Positions 35,101 through 47,944 of a stretch of 64,000 nucleotides of DNA are shown one piece after another. Origin of the DNA: Daphnia carinata. Its lineage: Eukaryota; Arthropoda; Branchiopoda; Diplostraca; Daphniidae. Numbering within the stretch: the stretch's first letter is position 1; every line of letters begins with the position of its first letter. The DNA lies in NCBI RefSeq assembly GCF_022539665.2, contig NC_081332.1, positions 7,344,303-7,408,302 of the forward strand, read 5' to 3'. The notes under the pieces were generated by a model. That model saw only the letters and a list, made by a program, of their open reading frames with translations, searched no databases and was not told where the DNA came from. A program made the position numbers and the translations under genes.

Positions 35101-37057
35101 TACAAAAGAAGGCAATACTTATTATCCTGACCCGAACTATCGTTCTTATTGTGGTAAGGTAAAAAATTCTGCGCAATTATTACAAGCTTCAGTGGAAGAC
35201 GCCATTCGGTAAGACATTCTAAGTTAATTTTATTGTTGTTGCTTGTGTTAATTTTTTTTTTTCCAATTAAAAAGAAACGCTGATGAAGAAATTGGCAATT
35301 TACATCGCGAACAAGATAGAATTCGTCAAAACTTAAATAACTTAAGTATGCAAATTCAGAATAACGAAGGGCAATTAAAACAGGAAGAGACTAAACTCGC
35401 CTCAACACGAAGAGAAATAACATTAATTCGTGATAAATCACGGGTACTGGAGAACGACAACGACGTCGCTGAGCCGACTGATATCCTTGCTCTGGTACGG
35501 CTTCCTTTGTGCTTGTAGAATATATCAAGTTATATTGTCTGTTATATAAAAGCCCCATTTAACGAATAGGAAGAAGATTTACTCGATGTTCAAGCAAAGT
35601 TAGACAGAATTGATGGTGATTTGGAAAATAAGACTGCGACTCTCGAGGAACTGAAACGTGAATTGCATAAAGTTCGCCAGACTATTACACAGCACCAGAC
35701 TATCATTTCCTCGCTGATGACCGGGTGTGGACCGTTGCAGGTTTTCGCCATTATTAATCAGTTTGATTTTCATGAAGCAGAGAAATTTGCATATTAAACT
35801 AGGATGCATTTAGAGACAACGAAATTCAACAAAGAAACATCAAGGAAAAAGTCGAAATGCTTGCGGCCTCATTAAATAGCATGCAGTCCAAGTTTAATAA
35901 TTTTGAATCGAATTACGAAGCCGCTAAGTCAAAAGCGGAATTTGAAGCAGAAAACGCAACACAGGTTTGCGCCCGTGTTCCAGTTACGAAGTTAGAGAAA
36001 TATTGTTATCCCATATTTATGAAATTTATTGGTAGAATAAATTTTTTTTTTAGGTCGTTAAAGAACCTTAATTCTGAATTGCGGCAATTGAAAGAACAAA
36101 TAGTAGCTCAAGAAAAGGAATATGGATCTCCAGAATACGTTTTGAATGAGTATCGACGACGCAAAGCAGACTACGAACGGGCTCTCTCAGAGATCACATG
36201 TTCTCAGGGTTCATTGAAAGTATGTTAATAGCGGCCGATTAAAACCTTTATACAAATGCGTTTGATGTTTATAGAAAATGAAACAAATGAGCAAACAACG
36301 CAAGGAGTTCATCTCCAGATTCCGGAACAGCATCGAATCTAGGACACACCATGTCTTTCAATCTCTTTTGAAAACTCGCAATTTTGAAGTAAGTTTCAGT
36401 CCGTAACTCAGTTTAGCATACAAAAATTAATGCAAGGTATTTATTTAATAAAATCTTTTCTTTTATTTTTCTGCCTTTAGGGAGAAATCCGTTTTGATTC
36501 CATTGAGAAGACGTTAACGTTAATTGTTACTCCACCTGGCCGTGAGGAGTCATTGCAACCTACCTCAAAACGCGGTCGTGGTAACGAGACCACTGATATT
36601 CGTTCCTTAAGCGGGGGGGAGCGATCTTTCGCCACTGTTTGTTTCATTTTATCGTTGTGGGATGCCATTGAAAGCCCATTCAGAATCCTCGATGAGTTTG
36701 ACGTTTTCATGGTAAATAGCTGTTTTGCATTAGATTCGCCGCCGTAATTTTAAATTTGCCTAAGGAAGTAATGAATTCTTTTCTGCTTCTTTTTTTCCGA
36801 TTTCTTTCTGTAGGATCATGTGAACCGGTCTATTAGTATGGATTTGTTGATAACCGAAGCCAGAGAAAATTCGGGTCGCCAATTCATTTTTCTTACACCA
36901 CTTGGTTTAGAGAAGCAACAGCTCACCAACATGGATGGCCTATCTATTTTCAAGTTTGTTATTATTTATTTTTAACCAAACGTTTATTTCAAATATTGCT
37001 TATTGCATCATTAATAGGATGGCGGATCCGAATCGTCGCGACGAAGAGGCAATTTAA
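32101..37057 (+). CDS. SMC6: Structural maintenance of chromosomes protein 6
   Basis: There are 21 exons: 32101-32175, 32380-32488, 32547-32642, 32706-32867, 32950-33194, 33300-33491, 33623-33718, 33778-33849, 33919-34013, 34085-34284, 34367-34504, 34582-34766, 34880-35208, 35275-35494, 35570-35740, 35803-35964, 36054-36219, 36275-36388, 36481-36711, 36814-36953 and 37018-37057. All have GT-AG introns, mostly 55-110 bases. The product is about 1,078 residues, normal for the family. Walker A GKNGSGKS lies in exon 3, then the N-terminal ATPase lobe ([11 protein letters not shown]), coiled coils, a hinge in exons 11-13, a second coiled coil, signature LSGGERS and Walker [11 protein letters not shown] in exon 19. 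It forms the SMC5/6 complex, which entraps DNA in repair and restriction of extrachromosomal DNA. Exon 17 has 166 bases where 165 are needed, a one-base excess near 36070. Confidence 0.95.
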
Positions 37058-38920
37058 TTTTCAAGCGTTGCTCTCTTTTTTTTTCATTTTTTTTGGTTAT
37101 CTGGATACCTTTTCATGTAAAGCAAACAGTTACTGTGTTACGCGGACCGCATCCTTTTTATGCTAATTAATTGAAATTCTTGTTTTGCTTATCTTGTGTT
37201 TTAACCCCGAATTTTTGCAAAATATGCCGAAGTTAAGTATAACATTTCTACAGTAGATGTCACGAACCGCCATGGGCGATTCTCTCTAAGGACCAACGAA
37301 AACCCCAAAAAATTGAGGTCAAACATCACTAAATATGTATCGCCCGAAGTATACGGGCATTACTGTAGGGTTATAAATAAATTACTCTTCCGGTTTTTGT
37401 TCAATTCTTGTTCAGTTATTTAGTATCTAATGTTAAGAAGGGCATCAACAGCCCTTGATATTTAAAAAGTCAGTTGGATCTTTCTTAGCTTTCTGCGAAA
37501 CGTATATTGTGATCACTGACATTCTAAACCAGCATATCATGGAGAACTACACTACTTCCAAACAAGTTAAGATGCATTTGCATCATCAAAGGGTTACTCA
37601 TTAGCTACTGGTATAGCGTACTACCCGATGTTTTGACTCGCATGTCGATTGAATTCTCTGGAGAAATGTCAGTATGTGGCAGGTCGGCGATTACAACAGA
37701 CGTCGATCTAGTCGCCTGAAACAATCGGTAGGCGCTGCTCGTGAACTAGTGGTATTGGCGAAACCGACCTAAACCTATTTACCTTGTAAATCTGCAGTTT
37801 CGGTTTTCACTTTCTTCGAATGAGTCTTGAACGACCGCACAGTCGAGGTAGTGTTCGGCATTTTGTTCCTCAAATGTAAAGCTTTTAAATATTTTTTACA
37901 CCCAGTGTTTTGTAGGTATATTTTAGCTGTTTGTTTTTCTGTGTGGCGTTACACTAAGATTCAGAAACGCAAATTTTTTCAAAATATTATCTTGGGTGAC
38001 ATTCACGATACATCATGATTGGGCGTCGTACTCGACTCCGTATCACATTTAAAAGCCAAATATTTGTTGGCGCGCAAATAAAAAAAACAAACTAAAACAT
38101 TTAAATTTAATTATAACTAGTTGCAGCGTACATTATCCAGACTGGCTTGGATCAATCTTTTGGATAGCAGGCAACAAGTAAGAAGAGTAACTTAGCTTTA
38201 AGGGAGCTCAGCTGATGTTGCCAACTTTATTTTCGGACCGGCCCCCCACCTCCACCTTCCCAAGATGTTATTGGCTATGGCTGGTGAGCAACGTCTCACG
38301 AGTTTTTGGCAAAGAAGTCGAATGTAGATTCCACCGCGTTAAAAGGCAGCAGAGTTAAAGAAAAAAAAACTCGTGTTTACGGGTATCGAATCTATATTTA
38401 GTTGTATGATTAGATTGGGATGAGATCAATGTAACAAATTTGGCTCAGCTTAAGCAGTCAGTGCAAACACTTGAACGCAAAATTTATTAGAAAAATTATA
38501 TATATGTATATATCTAGAAATACGTGTACTTATATTGAATTGTTTCAAGCGTGCAATTTCAACTCTGTTTCTTTGCGATGAAAGGAAAGGGGAAGGAGTA
38601 AAAAGGTGTCCACCTTGAGCCACAGATTTTCACCAGAAATAGACGAGCCGGGGCAAAGCTTAGGCGATCTTGGAATTAGTCAGTCCGTTTCTCACATCCT
38701 GTGCATTGTCATTCTGTGTCTGAACTGCAGTCAGGCCGAGAGGCCAGGCAACGTTCGCCGAATACTAAACGGGAATGTATTAACATTTATTTTACAAATT
38801 CTACGATCGAACAAGTGATGACGTTATGTTTTTTTTTCAACAAATAATACTTAGTGAACGGTGGTTTTGATTTCTTCAATTATTTTCTTTTTCCTTCTTC
38901 GGTTTGATTGTTCGCTGCAG
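37058..38920. other. Spacer between SMC6 and the next gene
   Basis: It holds the SMC6 3' region and probably the unresolved 5' exons of the next gene. A frame at 38606-38818 is open but lacks ATG and clear splice sites. An AATAAA lies near 38069. Confidence 0.45.
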
Positions 38921-41900
38921 CATCATCTGGAACTAGGGGTCCACCACCTACGCCTCCACCGACCTACCTGTGGGAGGAAGTGCGACGGAGCAAATGTCGA
39001 GGAGGCTACCCTTGGACTATCCTGTATAAGCCTCCTCTTCCAGACTCTCTTGACATAGAATCACTTTTAAAAGGGTGAGTGTTTTCAAAGGGCAACCAAT
39101 GGTTGCGAATCCCACAGTAAAGTTAATATAATAGGCTGTCTTCTTATATAGAGAGGTGCCGAGTGACAGATTGGTGGATGAACAGTTCAAAGGCGATTCA
39201 GCATACGGCACTAGCAGAAGGACACATATCCGTAATCGACTAAGAGACCGAGAGCGGAATAGGAGAGCAAGAAGCGAGCCGACCCCTAGCTTACCGAGCA
39301 GCAATTCCGTTTCCTTGATAGACACCATGGATCAAGCCATGGCTGTTGATTCCTCAGAGCAACGAGAGGAGCTGGAAGACTTTCCACTACCCGATGAAGA
39401 CATACCAGATTTTGTAATGGCTTACTTGCAATCTGATAAAGGAAACTTGGACGAAGATATTCCTGATCACATTCTGGAATACATCCAGAGCCGTGCGGCT
39501 ATTTTGGAAAGAAATCAACTCCAGCCGAAACCAACCGATGACATTTTTTACACGCAAGATGAATTGCGGATAATTGACGAAGCACGGAAAAGACTTGAAG
39601 AACAAGGAGAGTTGGAAGTTGACCCTTCGGCAACAATTGACGACGACATGAATGCCTTTGACCACTTTTTCCAACGTACTACCGCGGCACAGGAAGCATT
39701 ACCACCTTCTCAAGAAGGATCAAATGGAATGGAATATAACGAAACGAGAGCACCCAGTTCAGCGGTGCCCGAATCAGAGAACAAGAAAACCAAGAAGGGG
39801 GGAAAATTCAACTTCTCAAATATAGGTATGCCGAATAAACCTAATATAAACATAAAGTTGCCTAAGTTTGGACCCGGCAGGAAGAAAGTCAAGGGAACTA
39901 GCGATGCAGACATAGAAAATCAGGAACCTGAAGCGACAGCGGCAGAACCAAATAAAAAAAGCAAGCCTCGACGACCACATAGTTCCAGCCCAATGAGGCA
40001 AAAGATTAACCAACAATTGGAAAGCTGGAACAATAGTCTAAAAAAATTCAAAGCATCAAGAAGTGGTCGTGGCAACGCCGATGGTCAAATCAAAAGTTTT
40101 GTTGCTCTCTTACCGGGACGCTCGTCAAAACCAAATAAATCAAAACAGCCGGAGAATCAATACGAGGAAGTCGGACTACCACGCTCGGATCCTCCTGCAC
40201 CGAAAACCAGTGACGGTGACAATCCTGTCCCACCTACTGCACCTGTTATTTCCGGTTTGAAGGCCGCTGTTGATAGTGCTGAAGAAGCAGCAAGGCTTTC
40301 GCCTAGTCAAGAGAATAACGAAGCCGAAGAAACTATGGATGACATTGAAAACCTACCCGAATCGGAGGAAGCCGATTTGGCGAGGGATGGCATCATCGTG
40401 GACAGGGAGGTAGCTGACGTCATCGTGACCCGTGGAGAATTCGTTGATATAGACATCGACGAGGATTTTGAAGACGACGACGAAGGCGTGGATGGTCAAA
40501 CCGAAATTGTGCAAGTCGCGCAAGATGATCAAAATGTATTGGCAGAGCCCACAGGCTTTGCAGCACGCAGCAGAAAAGCTTTCGAACTGACAAAGTCAAA
40601 GATTCAAACAAGCCTGTCTAAAGAGCAACTCCAGGCTACTCGGAATAAACTGCAATCTACTCTTTCAAAGCAGAACCTCCAAGCGACTCGCCAAAAAGTG
40701 CAATCAAGTTTATCAAAGCGCAACCTGCAAGCCACTCGCGAAAAACTGCAATCTACTCTTTCAAAGGAGAACTTCCAAGCGACTCGCAACAAACTTCAAA
40801 CCTCACTCAATAGCACACTAAAGAGGAAAAAGAACAAGACCGTGGATTCAACAGCTCAACCGATCCCTCAAGAAAATATTTTCCCCACCTTTCCCCAGGA
40901 AGCAGAAAGAGAGTACGAAACTTCAACACCTGTTGAAAGGAAAACAAAGTATACGGTACGACGGAAAAGTATGCCTGACGAAGAACTCGTTCAAGACGAT
41001 AATCCCCCGATTGTTAAACAGAGAACTAAGAAAGCTACGCAGCCAGTTGAAAAGTCTTTTGTTCAGTCTAATCAAGCTAACGAGTGTGAAAACATTGAAG
41101 AAGAGACAGAAGAAGATCTGGAAGAAGAGTTGGAGCCGAAACTGGAGTTCTCGTTACATGGCTCAGATAGACCACAACCATCTTCCGTAAGCCAGTCGAC
41201 AGAAACGCTTCCTGAGGGTGAGTCGCTGATCAGTATCTGTTCTGAATTTCCTAAGTTTATGTGTTTTAACCATCGTTTTTACTCATGGCAGATGATGCGG
41301 AATCGGACAAGGAAAACGTCGTGGTTCGTCCAAAACGGCAACGCTATCGCAATCGACGTCATGGATTTCACGAAGAATTTGGGCGCCCCAAAAGTGCTCA
41401 TGTCGAATTTAATACTAGGTCTTCCTGGGTAGAAAAAACGAATGCCTACCCTACCATTAGCCAAGAGATGCTATCCGCTTTTTGCGCTCCTGTCAACTCG
41501 TTGGAAGCGGTCGATAGTAGCTGGGGCTCCGGTCGCAAGCCGGACAGGCCTGCTCGATCACGGTCTAGGAAGGATGGTGACGTGGCATCAGATGAACATA
41601 TGTACTCGAATCTGCCTCCTCGGCGTAGTAAACGCGGTAAAAAAAAAAATTGCCTCGAGCCTTCCAACGAGGACGATTATGTGAAAACGTGGCCACGCAA
41701 GGCGTTGTCAACTGACCGCCCTGTCGTTCCGAAACGTGGCAAATCAAAAGTAACCAAAAAGCCACTTTTCCCGGTGTGCAGCAACTACCAGACGTGGCCA
41801 AGGCGCATGATGGTTCATAGTCCTCCCACGGCTCCTAAACGTACTCGTTCCAGGAAGCAAATAAACTGTGAAGACGTTTCTCGTATTCGAGATTTAGAAG

Positions 41901-44631
41901 AACAAATCGAACAGCCTACCCATCACATCCTTACTGACGCTGACACACTCTTTGGAGCCGAATCGCGTTTCATCGACGAAGAAGGGACAGAAACGGAACG
42001 ATCGGAAGCTGTCAACGAGCAGCAACCCTTACCCTCCGATGATAGCAAATTAAACTATGAAATCCCAAGTGAATCGCAATTAAATATTCCGCAAGTGAAA
42101 ATTCTTAGCAGCAACAAGAGCCCCAAACCATCGGCTCCAAACAGGCGCAAAAATAATCAAACTGGCTCGTTGCGCAAAGCCAAACACGCCGGCGTAGCCA
42201 GTAACTACGGAGAAACTACATGGCCGAGAATGTCACGAACATCACAGCCATCAGCTCCACGACGCAGGAAGGAAAGTGTCAAGAAATCAGGCAAAGCGGA
42301 AACAACGCTTCATTTAGATCTCGAAGAAACATCGAAAAAATTACCCGCCGTTCCAGCGTCAACGCCGTCAGAAGATCACGAAACCAATGAACGCGGAGAC
42401 GTGGAGAGCGCTTCATCTGTTCAAGCAGATCTAGATCAAATATTGGAAATCTTAGCGACCACTTTCCCTCAGGAAGCAAGTCCAAAGGAAGACAATAATG
42501 ACAATGTTCAAGCGGATAAGCAAATTACAGAAGAGACGACCAATTCCGTCCATCTTAACGACTCAGATGACCTGCTTGATGAGAATCAGTATGCGGAAAT
42601 TAAACAGTTCCAAAAGAGGACTCCCCCGCCACGACCCCCTCCACCCATATACGCGCCCACTAGCGCTTCCTCGTACTCTTACATTTACACGGTTCCACGT
42701 CGAAAGAAAGCCATTAGTACCAGTGTTTCCCCGGAAAGACCACCTCGGACATACTGCACTATTAGGCCCCATCGACCTCCAAGAAAACAAAGACCACGCA
42801 CTCCAAACGAGCTCGCTTTCCAATCGGCAGATCACTCTGAACCGAACCTCGCTAGGAGACACTCATTTTCTGGAGTGGACGAAACTAAAGACGAAAGGAA
42901 TCTGCAGTCGGCTCCGGTCGTCGAACGGATGCGAGCGCGACCCTTGCCAGCCCCACCAAGAATAAAGCGACACCGAAGTCGCAGTCCTCCAAACAAGCCA
43001 CCTCGAAGTCGTACGTCGTCTTTGAAACGCCATACTCCACACCAAACAACCACTGCTTGCGCTACAAACGAGGAGTCTGCGCCTCTAGAAAGAGCAACCG
43101 TCCAGCCAGTTAGCAACGCTGATGAATATGAGCCGATCGAAAATCCCGATCAAGTAGAGGAAATATCAATTGGCATCCAAACCGATCCACTACCCGAGTA
43201 TGAAGAATCCGTCGTTATGGCTGAACCAAACGGAGTCCAGCCTGATGCGACGCTCTCATTCTCTGAAATAAACAATAACTTGTATGACCGTCAAGAAGTA
43301 GAGGTATCAGCTAATGAAAGGCTCGTCGATAGACAAGATGTAAATGCCACATCATCCACTGGCATACAGCCGACACCAAATGAGCATGACGAAGCATCAT
43401 GTCCGCAGATCATCTGGTCTGCCGCCACCTCGCCTGATCCCGATCCGGTTACGGTTCCCGTCTGCGAACCTGTCTTACCTGAAGAATCCATTCCTGAATC
43501 AAAGACGGACTCCCAACAACAAGAAGAACGGGTTCCTCAGAATATAGACTCTATGCCGAGACTCGACTCCAGCACAAACAGGAAAACTTCAGTTCATGAG
43601 CGAGAAGATGAGAGGGATTGTTTCTCACAAGTTCCCCCATATTTTCATCGTTCACTTGCTCCATTGCCACCCGTACACATCGATTTCCCCAGACGACTGC
43701 AATTGGCAGACCTCGATGTCGAACGCTTGAACGTACGGGAAGTCATGGCAGACCGCCTTGTCGTTTCCTCTCTTGACACAAATTCGTTACAGGTGATCTT
43801 TAGCAGCATGTGGCACGCGACTAAAGCCTTTCAACGTGCAAATTTTACTTATGCTTAACGTAATTTTTAGGTGTGTCAGATGACAACATCGAACGCTACA
43901 GGTCAGCTTATGTTCAATATTGGACCTGGGGTAACAATTCCTTTTCTGGGAAACCCGAGAGAGGTAGAGACCGTTACAACAGACAGGCAGTTGTCGCAAC
44001 CTCCAACATCGGTGATTCTTCCCGCTGAAGTCCCGTCGACTCGAGAGACCCAAGAAATTGTAGTACAAGAAGAAAAGGAGGCACCCATCCGACCAGTACC
44101 CGGAGAACTGGAAGCACGGCCTTCAGCAGATATTATTTTACCTGAACAGCCTATTGCGGAAACCGCTGCACCTCCCTCAAGTAACCCGAGAATTGCAGCG
44201 GCTCCTTCGATACCGGAGGTGGACACTGCTAGCCGTACGCTCAGCCAGACGGAAAACATGGCAGATGCTTCGTTCAGTAACTTGGCCTTGCAACTTGTTA
44301 ATGTATCGGCCAGAAACTTAGCAAGTGGTGTATGCATTGCTGCGACTGAAACCTACACAATGGCGCAAAGAGTAGCTGAGGTAAATAATTAGCATTTTGG
44401 AATTTGGTTTTACCTACAATTTGGATGACACCTGATTTGATGGCATTATAGATAGGACTGCAGCAGCTCAATGAGCAATTACATCGTCGAGGGATTCATT
44501 TCGATGACAAAGAAAAGGATGATTTGAAAGCCGTGTTACTCATGTTGCTGATTGTTGTGTGCGCTATTTTCCTGCTCGGCATGGGAAAACAAAGGATAAG
44601 CACTCACTGGGACTTTTACTTCCCAAATTAA
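38921..44631 (+). CDS. Large proline-rich, low-complexity protein with a C-terminal membrane segment, unknown function
   Basis: Exons are 38921-39074, 39152-41217, 41292-43792, 43871-44380 and 44452-44631. Phases agree at every junction, giving at least 1,802 residues; the first exon with ATG was not found. The N-terminus has PPPTPPPTYLWEEVRRSKCR. Exon 3 is acidic with basic patches and has four 16-residue repeats of the LSKxNLQATRxKLQSS type. Exon 4 has three TWPR motifs (near 41689, 41791 and 42220), each followed by P-x-x-P-[KR]-R, and many SH3-ligand-like runs such as PPPRPPPPIY. The last exon has a charged helix, one hydrophobic segment (VLLMLLIVVCAIFLLGMG) and a 13-residue tail ending FYFPN. 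This fits a tail-anchored protein with a large cytoplasmic, scaffold-like part. I do not recognise the family; the tail lacks the PPPx end of KASH proteins. Confidence 0.85.
40612..40806 (+). repeat. Four 48-base coding repeats
   Basis: Tandem copies encode LSKEQLQATRNKLQST-like 16-residue units inside exon 3 of the large gene. Copies differ at several codons, so the array is not recent. The predicted form is helical and charged. Confidence 0.85.
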
Positions 44632-44912
44632 ATCCTTTCATATGCTTTCGCTTCTCTGGTAATCGCAACTCGTGCCTTACCGAACATGCGGGCAATTCAG
44701 TAAATTTCGGGAAACCACGAAAACTGGCCTTTGCAATATATTAAATCTACCTTATCCGCAACATTAGATTTGAAATACTGTGTGAATCTGAGTGTTGGTT
44801 TTCATTCTAGCAAGTGTGTATCAATAATAAGCTTATGAATACAAACGTTAAAAGGCCAAGCGGTAACTGGACAGTGATCGTACATAAATCCTACTCCTAT
44901 TTTGGGCCAGCT

Positions 44913-47298
44913 TTACAAATTACTGGGAGAAATTTCCGTAAAATCCGAGACTTCCACATAATCAGCTTCGTATCCAATTTCCTGAGGCAAATGAAACATT
45001 TCAGCAGGCAGTGGCGTACAGTGGGTACTGTCGTAATCTAACATGTATCGGCTGCCCTATATGTGACAAAAAACAAAAAGGAAAATTAGGGAACAGGAAT
45101 GTTTGTTTGTTTACTCATTAATGCTAACCAAAAATAAAGCCATTTGCGTTTTCTTTTTTTCATTCCAGCTCTGACCGACGCGCATCGGGAAAGAATTTTG
45201 TTTTCAATAGCATATTGCTTTAACTGTTTCATGCATGGATCATGGAGGACTTCCAGGTTTTTAATCATTTGTTCACGTTCTGCCGTGTCAGCGTTCAGAA
45301 ATGCTCGTAAAGTAGGAATTGTAGTGTGATCGACAATATGCGGGAAGCGGAATTTTAGGAGTTTAATCAGGAGATCATTACCCCTATTTGACGACAAAGT
45401 ACCAGGCCTAAATTTGGAAGATAAAAAATATGATACCTTACTATATTTATCTAATCTAAGCTTACTCCAGGGCAATGACTTCATCTCGTGTTCGACGGAA
45501 GAGTACGATTGGACCACTGTATTTAATAAGTTGATCCGCGACGTTAAGATTTAGGTTGTGTTTTACAGTTGTCGTCACAATTGATTTCCAAGAAGACGGC
45601 ATAACATTTGCTGCCAACGGAAGAACATGATCGAAAGTGGCATCCAACATTACGCCTCTTATGTTTGGATAATTCATAGCAGCCCATGACGCTAATCAGT
45701 TTCGATTAGTGTAGAACAATAATAATACTAATATTTCAATAACGACAATCAAACTTATGGGCATTAAACTAGTACAAACCAGTGAAGCCACCAATACTCC
45801 AACCGTAAATAATTATATGTTCGGCCGGGAAATTGAGCTTGTTTAACGCAAACTGAACAACTATGTCAATTGCGTTTTGGTCCTGTCGCGGGAAAGGAGT
45901 CCCCTTAAAAGAATTGGGAAATAAGAAATACTAGTGACTATTCCCATTGATTTTTAGAATATGTGCACGACATACCGAACTGCCCCCAAATCCGGGGTGA
46001 TTCCATCCAAGAACAGAGTATCCAGCTTCCAATGGAGTTCCAATCATTCCTACTTCATAAAAACCGGCGTTTCCCTCACAACAAATAACCAATAAATGTC
46101 CATTTGAGTATTGTGGCCTTCAATCGAGAACCTTAATTTAGCATCTTGAAAATGAAATACACGTTTTCTTGGAACATACTTGGCCCTCCTATCAACAGCG
46201 ATACAATCAATGGCATTTTTATCGCGGCTCATCAACTTATACCTTTCTCCTTGAAGCTCTTCGATTAAACGAGATCTACCCTCAACCAAGTGAGTATCTA
46301 GAAGCAAACAGATAAAATAAAATTTACCTACAATACAAGTTTTAAAAAAGTCTACTGTACCAATGAAATGTTGGATTATAGTTCCTGGATAGAGGAGTCG
46401 AATACCAATAGTATGAGCAAACAGGTATCCAAGGATTCTGCAAGGTAGTACCCTGGCAACTTCAGTAATTGATCTATTGTTGCTGTCTTCATCAACAAAT
46501 ATTCTTGGTTTATCAGAATCTTTCTGTATTTCTTTTGCATCATAATCCACTGGCCATGCTGAAAACTCAAAATCGTAGTGTGATAAGGGTTTCTGGATGA
46601 AACAAATTGTTAAATGTAAAATTAAATTCTAGTGATAACTTATGTACAACCTTTGTAAGTGAATTATAATTAACTCTTGCCACTTCCAGGTGGTTAATAA
46701 ATTTGATATAATGTGGATTAGAGAATCTTCCAAGTGCTCTGGCTACCAGTGAGCTAGCACATAAAAACGAACAGATGGCTGAGAATCGCATTAAAGATTG
46801 CCATCCATCATAGCCAAGGTAGTTTTTTTTATGTAAAACCCAAATTACAAATGGAGATGTATAAAATCCAAGTTGAAGGGACCAGTTAATCTAGAAAAAA
46901 ATATGTTTAATATCACTAACTTGCAATCTAAAACTATACTGATCGGCCCTAAAATGGAAAAAACATTTCTGCAATTTGCAAAATTTATCCTTAAAACAAA
47001 TTTCTTATGCCAATGCAAACAAAGAATGGTTACCCCCATCAAACTCTAAGACCTATGTTTTAAAAAGCACTTTCCATACATTGTTATACATACCAATTTT
47101 AAGAATCCATCTCCAAACTTTTCGGCTCCCGATGGTAAGTAATTGATGGCCTAATACCAATAATATCAAGATTAGTTACAACCAGATAACTACTTTCAAA
47201 AATATAGAAAACCGTAGAAATACATTTCTTTCTGACGAAGCATAAATTTTTATTAAGCGCGGACCCAGCAGGCATTTAATAAAAGAAACTGCAGCCAT
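44913..47298 (-). CDS. ABHD16A: Phosphatidylserine lipase ABHD16A (BAT5)
   Basis: Nine minus-strand exons: 47298-47224, 47150-47094, 46890-46651, 46592-46361, 46297-45976, 45903-45780, 45691-45466, 45407-45176 and 45056-44913, giving about 550 residues (human about 558). The N-terminus MAAVSFIKCLLGPRLIKIY and two hydrophobic segments in exon 3 anchor it in the membrane, in the ER in known members. The nucleophile Ser lies in GWSIGGFT (exon 6), the acid in RRTRDE (exon 7) and the His in STHCTPLPAE (last exon). Known members cleave phosphatidylserine to lysophosphatidylserine. Exon 5 has 322 bases where 323 are needed; the frame changes near 46112-46118, before the LVICCEGNAGFYE segment. The donor of exon 8 is a less usual GTCAGA. 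The gene converges on the large plus-strand gene, 281 bases away. Confidence 0.93.
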
Positions 47299-47565
47299 TA
47301 TTTTCGGCTTTAGGGTGGCTGACTGAATGACTTGCTGTCAACAGTCAGCTGTTTACTTAAAGGTAAAATCTACTCCACCTCACGCGTGACAACACAAACT
47401 TCGACTATTAACGGATGGTGTTCCGATCTCGTTGTCTGTCTAGACCCGGTCATCTAGCGGCGAAAGTCGGACCTATGTTCAATGTTCTTTCACTAGAAGG
47501 CTCTAGTGATCGGACATAGATCCGTTCTTCAAAAATTCGAAATCATTATCTGTAGTATTAGTTCA

Positions 47566-47857
47566 GGGCGCATTTTGGCGTCTACTTTTAGTTCAACTTT
47601 TTTAGTGAACTTGTATTTTTGCGTCAACTGCCCGGTAGATGGTTCAACTAGGCGACCGTTTTGGCGACAACGCCAGTGGGTGGTTCAACTGAAACAGTTG
47701 AGCTTTTTCAACGGTGGTCCAGACCACCGTTGAGCCTTAGTTGAACTGCGACTCCTCCCCTTGCTCAACTTTTTCTCAACTCTTCCGTTTTGGCGTCAAC
47801 CTTGACGAAAAGTTGAACTAAAAAGGTTCAACAAAAGGTTGACGCCAAAATGCGCCC
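47566..47857. mobile_element. MITE with 3-base target duplication
   Basis: The ends GGGCGCATTTTGGCGTC and its exact complement GACGCCAAAATGCGCCC flank 292 bases. Similarity of the two arms extends further with GTTGAAC/GTTCAAC words. TCA lies directly on both sides. There is no coding capacity; the interior has an AACGGTGGTC/GACCACCGTT hairpin. A 3-base duplication fits PIF/Harbinger-like or related DNA transposons. Confidence 0.8.
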
Positions 47858-47944
47858 TCAGTGCTGGTAACTTTGGGCCCGTCCAGAGCCAGGGGATAGG
47901 TGGCGCTAGCGTATTCTTACGCCATTTTTAAGAAAATCTGAAGT

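Noticed and set aside
44570-44631. KASH domain at the C-terminus of the large gene
   Set aside because: There is a membrane segment but the tail is too short and lacks the PPPx end.
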